A DNA stretch of 64,000 bases from DATJBF01 sp035516795 (GCA_035516795.1 DATIZX010000037.1:1-64000); one strand, 5' to 3'; shown: positions 32,701 to 41,341, counted from the first letter of the stretch. Translations and numbers: made by a program. Notes: generated from the letters alone by a model not told the origin.

Positions 32701-33637
32701 CGATCGTTTCCACCTGCGTTTTCACGTCGCTCGCGTGCTGGTACCGGTGCTCCGGTTCCTTTTCCAACGCGCGGAGGACGACTTCGTCGAGCCGCACATC
32801 AATTTGAACTTTCCGGGAAGGCGGCGCGAATTTACCCAGAGGCAATTCGCCGGTCAGCATTTGGTAGAACACGACACCGAGCGAATAGATGTCGGCGCGG
32901 TGATCGACGTCTTGCGGATGTTCGACTTGTTCCGGCGCCATGTAATGCGGCGTGCCCATCACATCGCCTTTGCCGGTAATCGTGAGGTCCTTCGCTTCGA
33001 GGCCAACCAGTTTCGCCAAGCCGAAATCGGCGATCTTCACCGTGCCGTCTTTCGCCAACAGGATGTTCTCGGGCTTGATGTCGCGGTGGACGATGCCCTT
33101 GTCGTGGGCGTACTGCAGCGCGTCGCAAATCTGCGGCACAATCGCCAGCGCTTCTCTCGGTGAGATCTTCGCCGCGTCGAGCAATTGGCGAAGATTCAAG
33201 CCGTCCACGAATTCCATCACAAAATAGAAGAGTCCATCCTTCTGGCCGAAGTCGTGGACGGTGACAATGTGGGGATGCGTGAGCCGGGCCAACGCCTTGG
33301 CCTCGCGAATGAACCGCTCAGCGAATGCCGGGTCGCGGCTGACCGAGAACGGTAGCACTTTCAGCGCAACAAGCCGGTCGAGCCGCTTCTGCCGAGCCTT
33401 GTAAACCGCACCCATGCCACCGCGGCCAATTAGCTCGACAATCTCCAACTCCGGGAAATACCGGGCAAGTTCGTCTGGCGTTGGAGGCACATACTCCGTG
33501 CGTTTTCCCTGATCCGACGCGGAAACCGAACTACCAGTCGCTAAGCCGCGCTTCAACAGGCAAGCCGGACACAATCCTTGAGGGGTATCCATCGGCAGGA
33601 CCGCTCCACATTCCGGGCATCGCTTCTCTTCAGGCAT
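29774..33637 (-). CDS. Membrane Ser/Thr protein kinase with zinc ribbon and SecD-like domain
   Basis: 1287 residues from ATG 33637. An N-terminal zinc ribbon (CPECGAVLP...LCPACLL) precedes a PknB-type kinase domain at about 65-325, with GRGGMGAVYKA, VALK, the catalytic loop HRDIKPENILL, DFGLAKL and APEQVEHPQD. Five or so membrane spans lie at about 330-530. A beta-rich extracytoplasmic part follows. Around residues 990-1060, ITLNNDAVAKFADITAVNIG, MAIVWRGRVLSAPVIRAKI and VTGKLSDAEW match the P1-head pattern of SecD. The gene directly follows an ECF sigma gene, a kinase-ECF pairing common in Verrucomicrobiota and Planctomycetota. The kinase probably controls that sigma factor. Confidence 0.85.
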   Translation of the reverse strand: MPEEKRCPECGAVLPMDTPQGLCPACLLKRGLATGSSVSASDQGKRTEYVPPTPDELARYFPELEIVELIGRGGMGAVYKARQKRLDRLVALKVLPFSVSRDPAFAERFIREAKALARLTHPHIVTVHDFGQKDGLFYFVMEFVDGLNLRQLLDAAKISPREALAIVPQICDALQYAHDKGIVHRDIKPENILLAKDGTVKIADFGLAKLVGLEAKDLTITGKGDVMGTPHYMAPEQVEHPQDVDHRADIYSLGVVFYQMLTGELPLGKFAPPSRKVQIDVRLDEVVLRALEKEPEHRYQHASDVKTQVETIAQTEGQKIESRRSRIEAHLCGTAIAGACLIPLFLGSAFFWDFGHLGGLRALVGVVVSSLGFVAILGTTILGWVAVSQIRRSEGRLYGMWLALTDGLLGPILLLDILILLGLLLTNKLINVGILAKWYPDLQEHAFLNVPHSLIWLLIATAAVTAVDYALIRRVWRVVNKPIAAPVPPVQKPDRFWRWLAVTVVALIASPFVIGALLVILTPLFLMFFEGRERAQRVNQQNAQHAAAMPQQQVLAEFNWSKLAAEGRILGGVPVTVDGRTALKIENTNNAPLQLTLFKIENPPITCRTYAVSGEIKYENVEGDGYLEMWNDFAAAGRFFSRTLGPAVSDPTGKITGTSGWRTLLLPFNRTGTTNAPTRLEINIFLPGRGVVFLGPMKLVQPVEPTDAGVRPTASVPAFGPVTERVLDNALALDSGRTGISPLPVFGVANGGKDRLLENIVTIEQAGWDVIQDTPDTVLVLGMKVLPLTAAQWDTWSPQQTVKEIGRTAVQVFVQFRPEAIGLAGIPATYAVQTREGVIGLVQITGFTANPRHARIRYKLVRNSTDSSTSTTVSPVARQTAELEFRLVAAEGDTHTPADELADPNDRTGQTKLRVLKEVLLDSSAIAGANLGVNQYPSDAKVMSITLNNDAVAKFADITAVNIGHKMAIVWRGRVLSAPVIRAKIAGPAVEVTGKLSDAEWQVLLDLLNFKPAPSTTNQTTKRAEVSPAALAEPPVLRFLAWQDEWKTDQPGAARHPDGSPVTDATELSWLRQVHPCGMDVSQRHLSPEPRFLHLWFSHPLFGQTSLNEVTLLDDTAKPIPLGADGSMARMARGASEPNGDLGWLTDTLSPGEGTNILARVTVRLRYTIGPLERTREVAVSPNTRVLMSLEGDSGLNGVGQNADGKAFVSIAVAAGNMTSRKFGAVAVTKDGRELTASGGESGRSDGLGVRVESFEFDEPLANVAKFIIGTRPIRTMEWKDVVLSEN

Positions 33638-33699
33638 GGTCAAGAAGTCCTTTCTACCTTATTGCTTCCACCAGTTACAGAAGCAAAACCGCCGGAAGG

Positions 33700-34392
33700 T
33701 TACGGACCAAATGCCGCAAAAAGATGGCGGATTTCCTCGTCGATTTCTGCGGGGCTAGCAACGGTATGGGCGATTTCTTCGCGCAATAGCACCCGGTAAC
33801 GCTTGCGCAAGCGGTGGACGACCACTTTCACAGCGCCTTCGGTCGTGCCCAGCGCGCCGGCCACTTCGGCATACGGAATCGTCTCCTTGTCCACCGTGAG
33901 AAACGGTTTCAATGCGGTAAATTGTTTCGGGTCGCTCTCCGCCTCCAAGCGTGCAAGCACTTGATCGAGCAAAGCGACCGCCCACGCCCGGTCGAGCAAT
34001 TTGTCGGCGCTGGCTTCATCAACTGATTCATGCTGGTAACGCGTCTCAGCGTCCAGCGAGACGAGTGTCTGGCCACCACCACGTTTTTGGGCATGTGCCC
34101 GGTCCCATTCGTTGGCGAGGAAATGTTTGAGAGACGCCAGGAGAAACGAACGGAACTTGCCTTTCTCGCGCGCTGCGTTGGCCAGGTAATTCTTCGCCAA
34201 GAGACGGGCGAAGAATTCCTGAGTCAGATCTTCCGCTTCGTGTGATTCATAGCCGCGCCGGCGCACGTAGGCGTACAGCGGATACCAGTATGTCCGACAT
34301 AATTCCTCCAGCGCCCGTCCCGCCTGCGGCGACGATCGCTGACCAGCAGTGAGCACCACCGTCCAACGCGTCGCGGCGAACGCATTGTCCAT
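33700..34392 (-). CDS. ECF sigma factor, kinase-linked type
   Basis: 230 residues from ATG 34392 (a TTG 13 codons upstream is in frame). It starts FAATRWTVVLTAGQ and continues with ALEELCRTYWYPLYAYVRRR, EAEDLTQEFFARLL (region 2.2) and LASLKHFLANEWDRAHAQKR. Region 4 is IPYAEVAGALGTTEGAVKVV followed by VHRLRKRYRVLLREEIA. This TRWTLV...LTQEFF layout is characteristic of the ECF group that sits beside PknB-like kinases. It lies 62 bp upstream of the kinase gene and is probably co-transcribed. Confidence 0.9.
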   Translation of the reverse strand: MDNAFAATRWTVVLTAGQRSSPQAGRALEELCRTYWYPLYAYVRRRGYESHEAEDLTQEFFARLLAKNYLANAAREKGKFRSFLLASLKHFLANEWDRAHAQKRGGGQTLVSLDAETRYQHESVDEASADKLLDRAWAVALLDQVLARLEAESDPKQFTALKPFLTVDKETIPYAEVAGALGTTEGAVKVVVHRLRKRYRVLLREEIAHTVASPAEIDEEIRHLFAAFGP

Positions 34393-34447
34393 CGCGCCGG
34401 AGGGTTTGTTCAGATGCTGCGTTGGTTTCAACGGGCGGCATCTTCCG

Positions 34448-36235
34448 CTATTTGAGGAGCGACCGCAAGGCCATCGCCAACATCCACGTGGCCACCGCCA
34501 GCGTGAAAATCATCCACCCGCGCGTCGCCCAAGTGCGTGATGTCGGCTTGATGAAGATTTTGGATTCCGTTCCCTGTCCCAACACCTGTTCGGCAGCCGT
34601 GACATTGCCTTCGCGAAAACATCGCCAAGCATTTTCGACGGCGCCAGCCACGCGCGCTTCCAATTCGGAGTGGGACTGCGTTGAGGACGCCAGTAATCCT
34701 TTCAATTCCTGTTCGTCTTTGGCGCTGAGGTGCGCGGAGACGGTTGCGTCAGGTGATAGCGTCAAGAACGAGCCGGGCCGACGCACCGCTTTGAGGCCGC
34801 CGCGCCAATTCGCGTTGACCGGCACCATGGGCACGATGAGTCCTTCCCCGCGCGATTGCGTCACCGCGACGCCGACCGCATCGGTACCCGGCAGCGGCAT
34901 CGGAATATTCGCAGGGCACCGGCTGAACATCATCGCCAACCGGCGCGCGCAGAGGAAGCCGGCAAACTCACGCAGCCGGGAAGTATCAAGCTGCACTGAA
35001 GGTTGTTGCTCCGCCAACTCAGCCGGCTTGCCCAACATTCCTTGCGTCGCCCGCAGAAACAGGTTGTAGTCCATTCGCAACGGCCGGTCGGTTAACCCAA
35101 ATGCGGCTGGGAACATGCACAAGGCAAAGATAAGGGCGAATCCAGTGGGGGAAATCACGCCCAATCCGGCCAACAACGCTCCAACCCCGACTCCGAGTCC
35201 GAACAGAAAATTGGTCACCTGGAGGCGGCTGCGGTCGAAGCGATGCGCGCGCCCCGAGGCCAAGATCCATAACAGGTAAACCACGCCCATCACAAGATAG
35301 AAGAATCTCAACCCAGCCGACTGGTGCCGGACAACCATAAACACCACGCACACGGCGACGATTGTCGCGACCATCATGCCGAGACCAAGGCCCCACATCT
35401 GGCGGCGACTGTGTTTCCGATGCAACTGCGCGCGAAATCCGCCGGCGTCGACGTAATTGCGTTCTTCGAGCCGTTCCATCCACCACGCAAACACCAGCGT
35501 CGGTACCGCAGTCAGGAAGCCGAACAACACCCCGACAAACTTCAGCGGCAACACCTTCGCCAATACCGACAAAATGGTCGCGCTTCCGCCGGCTGCCTTC
35601 ACCGAGGGCGACAGCACCACGGCCATGACGGCCGGCACGACTGACCGCGTCGGCCGGAGTCGTTCGAGCGATTTGCCCAAATGTTCCTCCAATCTTTCAC
35701 GCATCTCGGCTCGGGCCCGGTGCAACCGCACGCGCAAGGCCGCTTCCGAAATCCCCAAGGACGCCGCCGCCTCGATCCCGCTTTTGCCTTCGAGGTAGAA
35801 CAGGACCAAACACTCGCGGTGGACTGCGGGAAGCTCGGCCAACATCTGGCGCAATGTCTCTGGAGGACAAGCTTCGGATTGTTCACCCGCCGGCTCGGCC
35901 ATCGTGGGCTGCTCCAGGGCCCAACGCTCGCGCTTGTTCAGTTCGCGCCGATGCCGCAATCCAAGTCCGATGGCTGCATGGCGCGCAATACTGCTGATCC
36001 ATCCGGAAAACTTTGTGCCGTCGGATAACAATGCCAGATGACGATAGCCCCGGATGAACGCTTCTTGAGTGGCTTCTTCGGCGAGCGCGGCATCGCCCAA
36101 TCGGCTCCACGCTACGGCGAACACGCGGCGCTCGTAACGTTCGACGAGTTCGCGGTACCGCTCCGCGTCGCCGCGCCGCACGGCTTCGACCGCCTGCTCG
36201 TCTTGATGGGCAATCGTGGTGGCTTCGATTTGCAT
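34448..36235 (-). CDS. ECF sigma factor fused to a multi-span membrane domain (copy A)
   Basis: 595 residues from ATG 36235. Residues 1-195 are a complete ECF factor (RYRELVERYERRVFAVAWSR, EEATQEAFIRGYRHL, ISSIARHAAIGLGLRHRREL; region 4 LPAVHRECLVLFYLEGKSGI, then SEAALRVRLHRARAEMRERL). From about 205 it continues into hydrophobic segments (VVPAVMAVVLSP, VGVLFGFLTAVPTLVFAWW, MMVATIVAVCVVFMVV, FFYLVMGVVYLLWILA, FLFGLGVGVGALLAGLGVI, FALIFALCMFPAAFGLT). A soluble part and a last C-terminal span (WMIFTLAVATWMLAMAL) follow. The factor appears tethered to the membrane. What signal releases or activates it is unknown. Confidence 0.85.
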   Translation of the reverse strand: MQIEATTIAHQDEQAVEAVRRGDAERYRELVERYERRVFAVAWSRLGDAALAEEATQEAFIRGYRHLALLSDGTKFSGWISSIARHAAIGLGLRHRRELNKRERWALEQPTMAEPAGEQSEACPPETLRQMLAELPAVHRECLVLFYLEGKSGIEAAASLGISEAALRVRLHRARAEMRERLEEHLGKSLERLRPTRSVVPAVMAVVLSPSVKAAGGSATILSVLAKVLPLKFVGVLFGFLTAVPTLVFAWWMERLEERNYVDAGGFRAQLHRKHSRRQMWGLGLGMMVATIVAVCVVFMVVRHQSAGLRFFYLVMGVVYLLWILASGRAHRFDRSRLQVTNFLFGLGVGVGALLAGLGVISPTGFALIFALCMFPAAFGLTDRPLRMDYNLFLRATQGMLGKPAELAEQQPSVQLDTSRLREFAGFLCARRLAMMFSRCPANIPMPLPGTDAVGVAVTQSRGEGLIVPMVPVNANWRGGLKAVRRPGSFLTLSPDATVSAHLSAKDEQELKGLLASSTQSHSELEARVAGAVENAWRCFREGNVTAAEQVLGQGTESKIFIKPTSRTWATRGWMIFTLAVATWMLAMALRSLLK

Positions 36236-36333
36236 CCCTCACAAGGAAGACACCACAGGGCAGGAATTGTTACAAGTCAAACTGGCACGCTCACGGCCGG
36301 TTCGCATTATGCCAGGCCGGTCGAGATGGCAAT

Positions 36334-36879
36334 TCACAATTCAATCCAATACCGCTGGGTATATATGCGGCCCGGCACTCGGGAGACGACTTCATTTTCC
36401 AGCCGTCCACCGTTTTTCTGGATGACCCTGGCCGAGGCGACGTTTCTCTGATCGCAAGTAATCAACACACGCTTCAGTCCCAAGCGTCGCGCTTCGTCCA
36501 AAGCCATTGCCAACATCCGAGTCGCGTAGCCTTTGCCGCGCTCCGACGGGCGAACCGAATAACCAATGTGCCCGCCTTCGGCTTCCAGAAACTGCGTCAA
36601 CGAGTGGCGAATCTGAAGTACGCCGATGATGGCCGTCTCGTTTCGCACCAGCCAGAAAGTGTGCGCAGGTACCCAACCGTCGGCGAGACCGATTCCCTGG
36701 GCGTGGTTCAAAGCATCGTGAACATCTGTGTCGAAATCTCCGGTCTTCATGCTCGCCAAACCGGGAACTTCTTCACCCGCTGGGAATTCGGCCCGGAAGG
36801 CGAGAAATGCTTCGCGCAATGTGTAATTCGGCTGAATCAGGCGGAGCTTTTCCGGCGGCAAGGGCAAATCACATCTCAC
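36334..36879 (-). CDS. GNAT N-acetyltransferase
   Basis: 181 residues from GTG 36879. The acetyl-CoA site is visible as IGYSVRPSERGKGYATRMLA, preceded by the strand TFWLVRNETAIIGVLQIRH and followed by VLITCDQRNVASARVIQKNG. The pattern matches small-molecule acetyltransferases of the YjdJ/predicted type. The substrate is unknown. It lies between two ECF gene modules on the same strand, 16 bp after the preceding gene's stop. Confidence 0.85.
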   Translation of the reverse strand: MRCDLPLPPEKLRLIQPNYTLREAFLAFRAEFPAGEEVPGLASMKTGDFDTDVHDALNHAQGIGLADGWVPAHTFWLVRNETAIIGVLQIRHSLTQFLEAEGGHIGYSVRPSERGKGYATRMLAMALDEARRLGLKRVLITCDQRNVASARVIQKNGGRLENEVVSRVPGRIYTQRYWIEL

Positions 36880-36895
36880 AGAACCGCGAAGCCTT

Positions 36896-37873
36896 TCACG
36901 GAGTCGTGTTTTGCGTGGCAGGCGGCGTTTGTGACGGGCTCTTGTTACCGAACATGGCGGCGGTCATTTTCAGCCCGGCCAATTGCATGTTGCTGAACTG
37001 CTCCTGCCACTTGGTGAATTGTTCCAGTTGTGACGGCGTCAGAATTCCTGCCGCCCGGTCCGTATATTTCTTCTGCAATTCCTGCAACTGCTTTTCGAGT
37101 TCCGCGATGTGTTCCTCCGAAAATTGCGACGGGTCCTGATTCTGGTTGTTCATCAGCGAAGAAGACGGCATGGCCTGGCGCTCTTGATACATCGCGGCAA
37201 TCAGGTTGTCCTCCTGTTGATCGGTCAACGCATCTGAGGCCGGCAGGGCGTCCTTGAACATCTGCACCGACATACGTTCGTTGAGCGTCTTTTCGTAATC
37301 TTGGAACACCGGATAATCCTGTGGGCCGAGAAGATCCTGAATCTGCTTGTCGTAATCGGCCTTGATGGCCTTGCTGTCTTCCAGGGCCTGTTTCTTTTCC
37401 GAATCGGAACCAGTCATCATCGTCATGCCGGAATCGACCAGCGCCATTTGCCGGTTCGCAAGCAATTCTTTGAGCGCGTCCATCCGCTCCGCCGGCAGAT
37501 TCAGATATTTGGACAGCGAACCGTACTGACGATCCAGCATCACCTTCTGCTGGGCTCGCACCATCTCTTTCATCTGCGGATTCTTCATCATCTTGGCCAG
37601 CCCGGCGAAGTAGTTGCTCGACGTCCCCGCGCTGGTATTCGTGGCAGTCTCCGGTGGTGCCGGTGAGGCCGCTGGTTCCGCCGGTTTCGCTTCCGACACG
37701 GGCTCCTTTACTTCCACGACGGGCGCGGGAACTGGCGACGCCTTCGGTTTCTCCGTGGTGGCGGACACCAGTTGTTCCTTCATCTGCGCCATTTGCCGGT
37801 GCTGCTTCGTCACTACGACTGCCAGCGCCGCCACTGCGATAACCAATACGACGACCCAAATGTTCTTCTTCAT
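36896..37873 (-). CDS. Membrane-anchored periplasmic coiled-coil protein
   Basis: About 325 residues from ATG 37873, with AAGGAG upstream. One N-terminal span (IWVVVLVIAVAALAVVV) is followed by KQHRQMAQMKEQL and a Pro/Ala/Glu linker. A helical domain comes next (FAGLAKMMKNPQMKEMVRAQ, LNLPAERMDALKELLANRQM, SEEHIAELEKQLQELQKKY). The layout and the methionine-rich helices recall Spy/LTxxQ-type envelope-stress proteins, but the LTxxQ motif is not clear (LTPSQLEQF comes closest). It lies 68 bp downstream of an ECF-membrane fusion gene and may be its partner or target. Confidence 0.65.
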   Translation of the reverse strand: MKKNIWVVVLVIAVAALAVVVTKQHRQMAQMKEQLVSATTEKPKASPVPAPVVEVKEPVSEAKPAEPAASPAPPETATNTSAGTSSNYFAGLAKMMKNPQMKEMVRAQQKVMLDRQYGSLSKYLNLPAERMDALKELLANRQMALVDSGMTMMTGSDSEKKQALEDSKAIKADYDKQIQDLLGPQDYPVFQDYEKTLNERMSVQMFKDALPASDALTDQQEDNLIAAMYQERQAMPSSSLMNNQNQDPSQFSEEHIAELEKQLQELQKKYTDRAAGILTPSQLEQFTKWQEQFSNMQLAGLKMTAAMFGNKSPSQTPPATQNTTP

Positions 37874-37941
37874 GGAGTTTGTTCTCCTTTGCAAAGCGCC
37901 TTATCTCTCGGTTCTAACAGAAAAGCAAGAAACCAATTATC

Positions 37942-39573
37942 TTACGAGCCACGCTGCCGTCTCGCCCGGGAGATTTGCACCAGCACCAATCCGATCGGCA
38001 GCCAGATTAAGAACATGGCATTGTTCATTAGCATCTTGGCATGAGTGAAGAATGAATTGCTCTGCATGAACGCCCGGGCGACTGAGTCGTTGGCGTGCTG
38101 CGCGAACGCCGCTCCGCCGACCGCAAACTCGCGGGCGACCGCCGTTCCCCCGCTCGCGGCCAGCCTGGCCATTGAGCAACCTCCGAAGGCGACGTATCCG
38201 ACCGCCGCGCCTCCTAGCGCCCAGATGCCCAGAGCCAAACCTGCGAAGCTTGCCAATCCAAGCCCTATCCCGCCAAGGGCCACCAGTCCTACTGCCGCGC
38301 CGCCCACGCTCACCGCGCCCACCGCGACACCGCCACAGGCGAATAATGCGCCATACGCAACATTGCCGACAGCGATCCACCCTTTGGCTGGAACCAGCCG
38401 GCCATCTTGTTTGCATTCCATCAGGATGTGGATCAGCGGCAATCCCAACAGTGTCCAACGACTGCGATATTCCACCGGCTGAAAAACAATCCTTTGCGCG
38501 CGAGGCAACGTGCCAGGCGGCAATTTCGCCGCCTCTTCCCGGCGGATGCGTTGCTGTGTGCGATTGCCCCAGAAGATCAGACCTCCAAGAGCCGCCGTGT
38601 ACGCGAATCCCGCGCCGATAAACGCCGTGGTGACCAGAACCGGATGCGTCTTCCACCAGCGGTCTGAAAACAAGACGAATGCGAACACTGCCAGGCACAG
38701 CAACCCGGCCAGCGTCCAGGTGATCTTTGCCATCTTGACTACGAACTGGCGCTCGCGTGGCGACTGCGCATTCTCGATGCTAACTTTCGTGCCAAACCAG
38801 CCTCCCAGAACCCCGATGATGGGGCCGAGAATCGCCCCGGCCACGCCAATAGAGGCGGCTGACTTCGCCAAGGCACTCCCCTTTGCCGCTGTCGAGCCCA
38901 CCACCGCCGCCTTGGCCGAAACTGACAGCACTGGCAACGCCGCTAGCACGCCGAGCGTGAACGTCTTGTTTGGTCCAGAACGCTTCAAAGTTCCTTCCAC
39001 AAACGCAGCCACTTCTTCTGTCAACAGCTTGCGCCCGCGCGATAACCGCTGTTTCACTGCATCCTCGCTCAACTCCAACTCCTGCGCGACGCGCTCCACC
39101 GATTGTTGTTCACGGTAAAACAGAATCAGCGGTTCGCGGTAGGTGTCGGGTATCTGTTCCAGCGCGCGCCAGAGAATCGCTTCTTCTTCGCGGCTGATGG
39201 CCCGTGCCGATGGAGACGGTTCCGGCGCCTGCGGTTCCTGAACCGCCTCCAGTGGCTCGGCAGCGTGAACCGGTTCGTGGCCTTGTCGCCGGAGTTCTTT
39301 GCCGATCAAAAAACGGGTGATGCCGCACAACCAGGCCCGCAGCTTCGTCGGCTCACGCAATTCCGAAAGCTGTTTCCAGGCGGTGACGAAGGTTTCCTGG
39401 GCGAGATCCTCGCTCAGGGTCAAACTGCCGGTCGCGCCATAGGTGATCGAGCAGACCAGCGATTGATAGCGTTCAACAATCCGAGCGAATGCGTCGCGAT
39501 CACCTGTCAGGCTCCATTCGACCAGTTGTGCGTCGTTGTCCCCTGCCGCAGGCATTTTCTTGGCTGTTATCAT
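37942..39573 (-). CDS. ECF sigma factor fused to a Gly/Ala-rich membrane domain (copy B)
   Basis: 543 residues from ATG 39573. The ECF part (1-190) has FARIVERYQSLVCSITYGAT, SEDLAQETFVTAWKQLSELR and region 4 IPDTYREPLILFYREQQSVE followed by DAVKQRLSRGRKLL. A link FTLGVLAALPVLSVSAKAA, shared with copy C, leads to several spans (AGAILGPIIGVLGGWFG, WTLAGLLCLAVFAFVLF, VLVTTAFIGAGFAYTAALGG). Residues about 405-465 form a run of short Gly/Ala repeats (GGVAVGAVSVGGAAVG, GLGLASFAGLALGIWALGG) before a last C-terminal span. The repeat could pack as glycine-zipper helices or a small beta-roll. The domain's role is unknown. Confidence 0.83.
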   Translation of the reverse strand: MITAKKMPAAGDNDAQLVEWSLTGDRDAFARIVERYQSLVCSITYGATGSLTLSEDLAQETFVTAWKQLSELREPTKLRAWLCGITRFLIGKELRRQGHEPVHAAEPLEAVQEPQAPEPSPSARAISREEEAILWRALEQIPDTYREPLILFYREQQSVERVAQELELSEDAVKQRLSRGRKLLTEEVAAFVEGTLKRSGPNKTFTLGVLAALPVLSVSAKAAVVGSTAAKGSALAKSAASIGVAGAILGPIIGVLGGWFGTKVSIENAQSPRERQFVVKMAKITWTLAGLLCLAVFAFVLFSDRWWKTHPVLVTTAFIGAGFAYTAALGGLIFWGNRTQQRIRREEAAKLPPGTLPRAQRIVFQPVEYRSRWTLLGLPLIHILMECKQDGRLVPAKGWIAVGNVAYGALFACGGVAVGAVSVGGAAVGLVALGGIGLGLASFAGLALGIWALGGAAVGYVAFGGCSMARLAASGGTAVAREFAVGGAAFAQHANDSVARAFMQSNSFFTHAKMLMNNAMFLIWLPIGLVLVQISRARRQRGS

Positions 39574-39728
39574 AGCACCGCATAAGTACCGGGAAAGACA
39601 GAAGAGGTGACATAGACGCCATGGGCAAAACGCAAACTACGCAGACTCTCCGAGAGGTTGGCGAACGACATTTTCCAGATCTTGTGATTGCCACGAGCGC
39701 AGCTACCCAAATTCCAGGGCAGCCTTGT

Positions 39729-41216
39729 TTAGAGGGCTGATTTTCGAAGAAATCGAGCAACGTTTTCGGATTTGGTCAAGGCCACGACCGCTCCGCTCCA
39801 GATGAGGAAGGCCAACGTGAGCAGAGGAACAATCCACACGGGTTGCAGACGGTGTGCTTCGGCAACGGTAACTCCGTACGCCGACGCCACCCATACATCC
39901 AATCGCAGATTCAATGTCACCAGCATCACTGTGCCACAAACAGCCATATGAGCGCTGGCGGCTCGCGCGAGGGCAGCTCCGGTTTTGCCGCGAGTATTGA
40001 AGAAGGCCGAAATGCCCAGCACCACCATCATTCCCGCGATCGTTGCGGCCGCCATCAAGTCATCAGCACGCCATGCCAGACGAACCAGCCACGAAAAGAG
40101 TGCCAGATGAGCGCCTGCTACCACCACCGCGAGTGTGCCCGGCCTCATCGCCGTCATGGCCGGCCGGGGAGTTTCGCGGGCCTTCCCGTTCTGTTGACTA
40201 ATGCCGAGGATATGGGCAAACCCGACAATGGCCAAAGTCTGTAGGCCCATGCAGTAGCACCACCAAAAGCCCGCCATCGCAACAAAACGAGTCCGGTTAC
40301 TCCACTCAAAGTGATGTCCCAAGGAAAGCATGGCATTCGGTCCGGCGATGGCAACTCCCATCAGAACAATCCAACCAACGATGAGTTGTACGGTCCGTTT
40401 GACCCGCAGTTTGCGGTCGGGCGTGATGGCGCGGATGATCAGACATTGGGCCACGACGCCGGCAGCAATTCCAATAAAGGGCGCCACCCATGCCGCCAGA
40501 AAACCCGACTTGGCCGCGGCCGAGCTCTTCCCCGACATGCCGACGCCCAGCATGGTCGCTGGACCGGCTGGCAACACCGCCAGCACGCCCATGGTGAACG
40601 CCTGCGTCGGCCCGGTCCTGCTCAACGTGGTTTCCACAAACTGCGCAACCTGTTCGGTCAACATCGCGCGTCCGCGCGCGAGCCGTTGCTTCACCGCGTC
40701 CTCGGAAAGTTCCAAGGCGTCGGCCACTTCGGCCACCGACTGTTCTTGCCGGTAAAACAGAACCAGCGGTTCGCGATACGTCGCCGGTAATCCCTCCAAC
40801 ACGCGCCACAGGATGGCTTGTTCCTCCCGGCTGATCACCTTGTCGCGCGGCGTAATCGCGTCCGCGGGAACGTTAGCAGATTCCTCCAGGGCTTCGGCAT
40901 TCGCAGTCGGTGTGCGCTGGCGTTGTCGATAGGAATCCGTGGTAACATTGCGGGCGATGCGGCACAGCCACGATTTGAGTTTGTTCGGCTCGCGCAGGGT
41001 CTTCAACTGACACCACGCGGTGATGAACGTCACTTGCGCCAGGTCTTCGCTGGCTGGCAGGTTCCCGCACGCCGTATAGGTCAACGCGCAAATTAGCGAT
41101 TGGTACCGCTCGACAATGCGTCCAAACGCCTCGCGGTCGCCCCCGCGCGAAAGCTCGACCAGCCGCGCGTCATCCAGTGTATCGATTGCGTGAATCGCTC
41201 TCATCTCACCGGACAT
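39729..41216 (-). CDS. ECF sigma factor fused to a multi-span membrane domain (copy C)
   Basis: 495 residues from ATG 41216. The ECF part has FGRIVERYQSLICALTYTAC, SEDLAQVTFITAWCQLKTLR and region 4 LPATYREPLVLFYRQEQSVA followed by DAVKQRLARGRAML. It is about half identical by eye to copy B, including the link FTMGVLAVLPAGPATMLGV. Seven or so spans follow (APFIGIAAGVVAQCLII, QLIVGWIVLMGVAIAG, MAGFWWCYCMGLQTLAIVGF, LAVVVAGAHLALFSWLV, MMVVLGISAFF and two more), ending VVALTKSENVARFLRKSAL. It is divergent from the GH31 gene across 125 bp. Confidence 0.85.
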   Translation of the reverse strand: MSGEMRAIHAIDTLDDARLVELSRGGDREAFGRIVERYQSLICALTYTACGNLPASEDLAQVTFITAWCQLKTLREPNKLKSWLCRIARNVTTDSYRQRQRTPTANAEALEESANVPADAITPRDKVISREEQAILWRVLEGLPATYREPLVLFYRQEQSVAEVADALELSEDAVKQRLARGRAMLTEQVAQFVETTLSRTGPTQAFTMGVLAVLPAGPATMLGVGMSGKSSAAAKSGFLAAWVAPFIGIAAGVVAQCLIIRAITPDRKLRVKRTVQLIVGWIVLMGVAIAGPNAMLSLGHHFEWSNRTRFVAMAGFWWCYCMGLQTLAIVGFAHILGISQQNGKARETPRPAMTAMRPGTLAVVVAGAHLALFSWLVRLAWRADDLMAAATIAGMMVVLGISAFFNTRGKTGAALARAASAHMAVCGTVMLVTLNLRLDVWVASAYGVTVAEAHRLQPVWIVPLLTLAFLIWSGAVVALTKSENVARFLRKSAL

Positions 41217-41341
41217 GACGATGAGTCTACGAAAAGGTGACAGGAAAAACGAGTCGGCTTCTATATTTCATCCTTGAACCGGCAAGGCCCCCTATGACAA
41301 GACTTGGGCCGTTGTTCCGCAGCAAGGGGAAAGGACGATCA

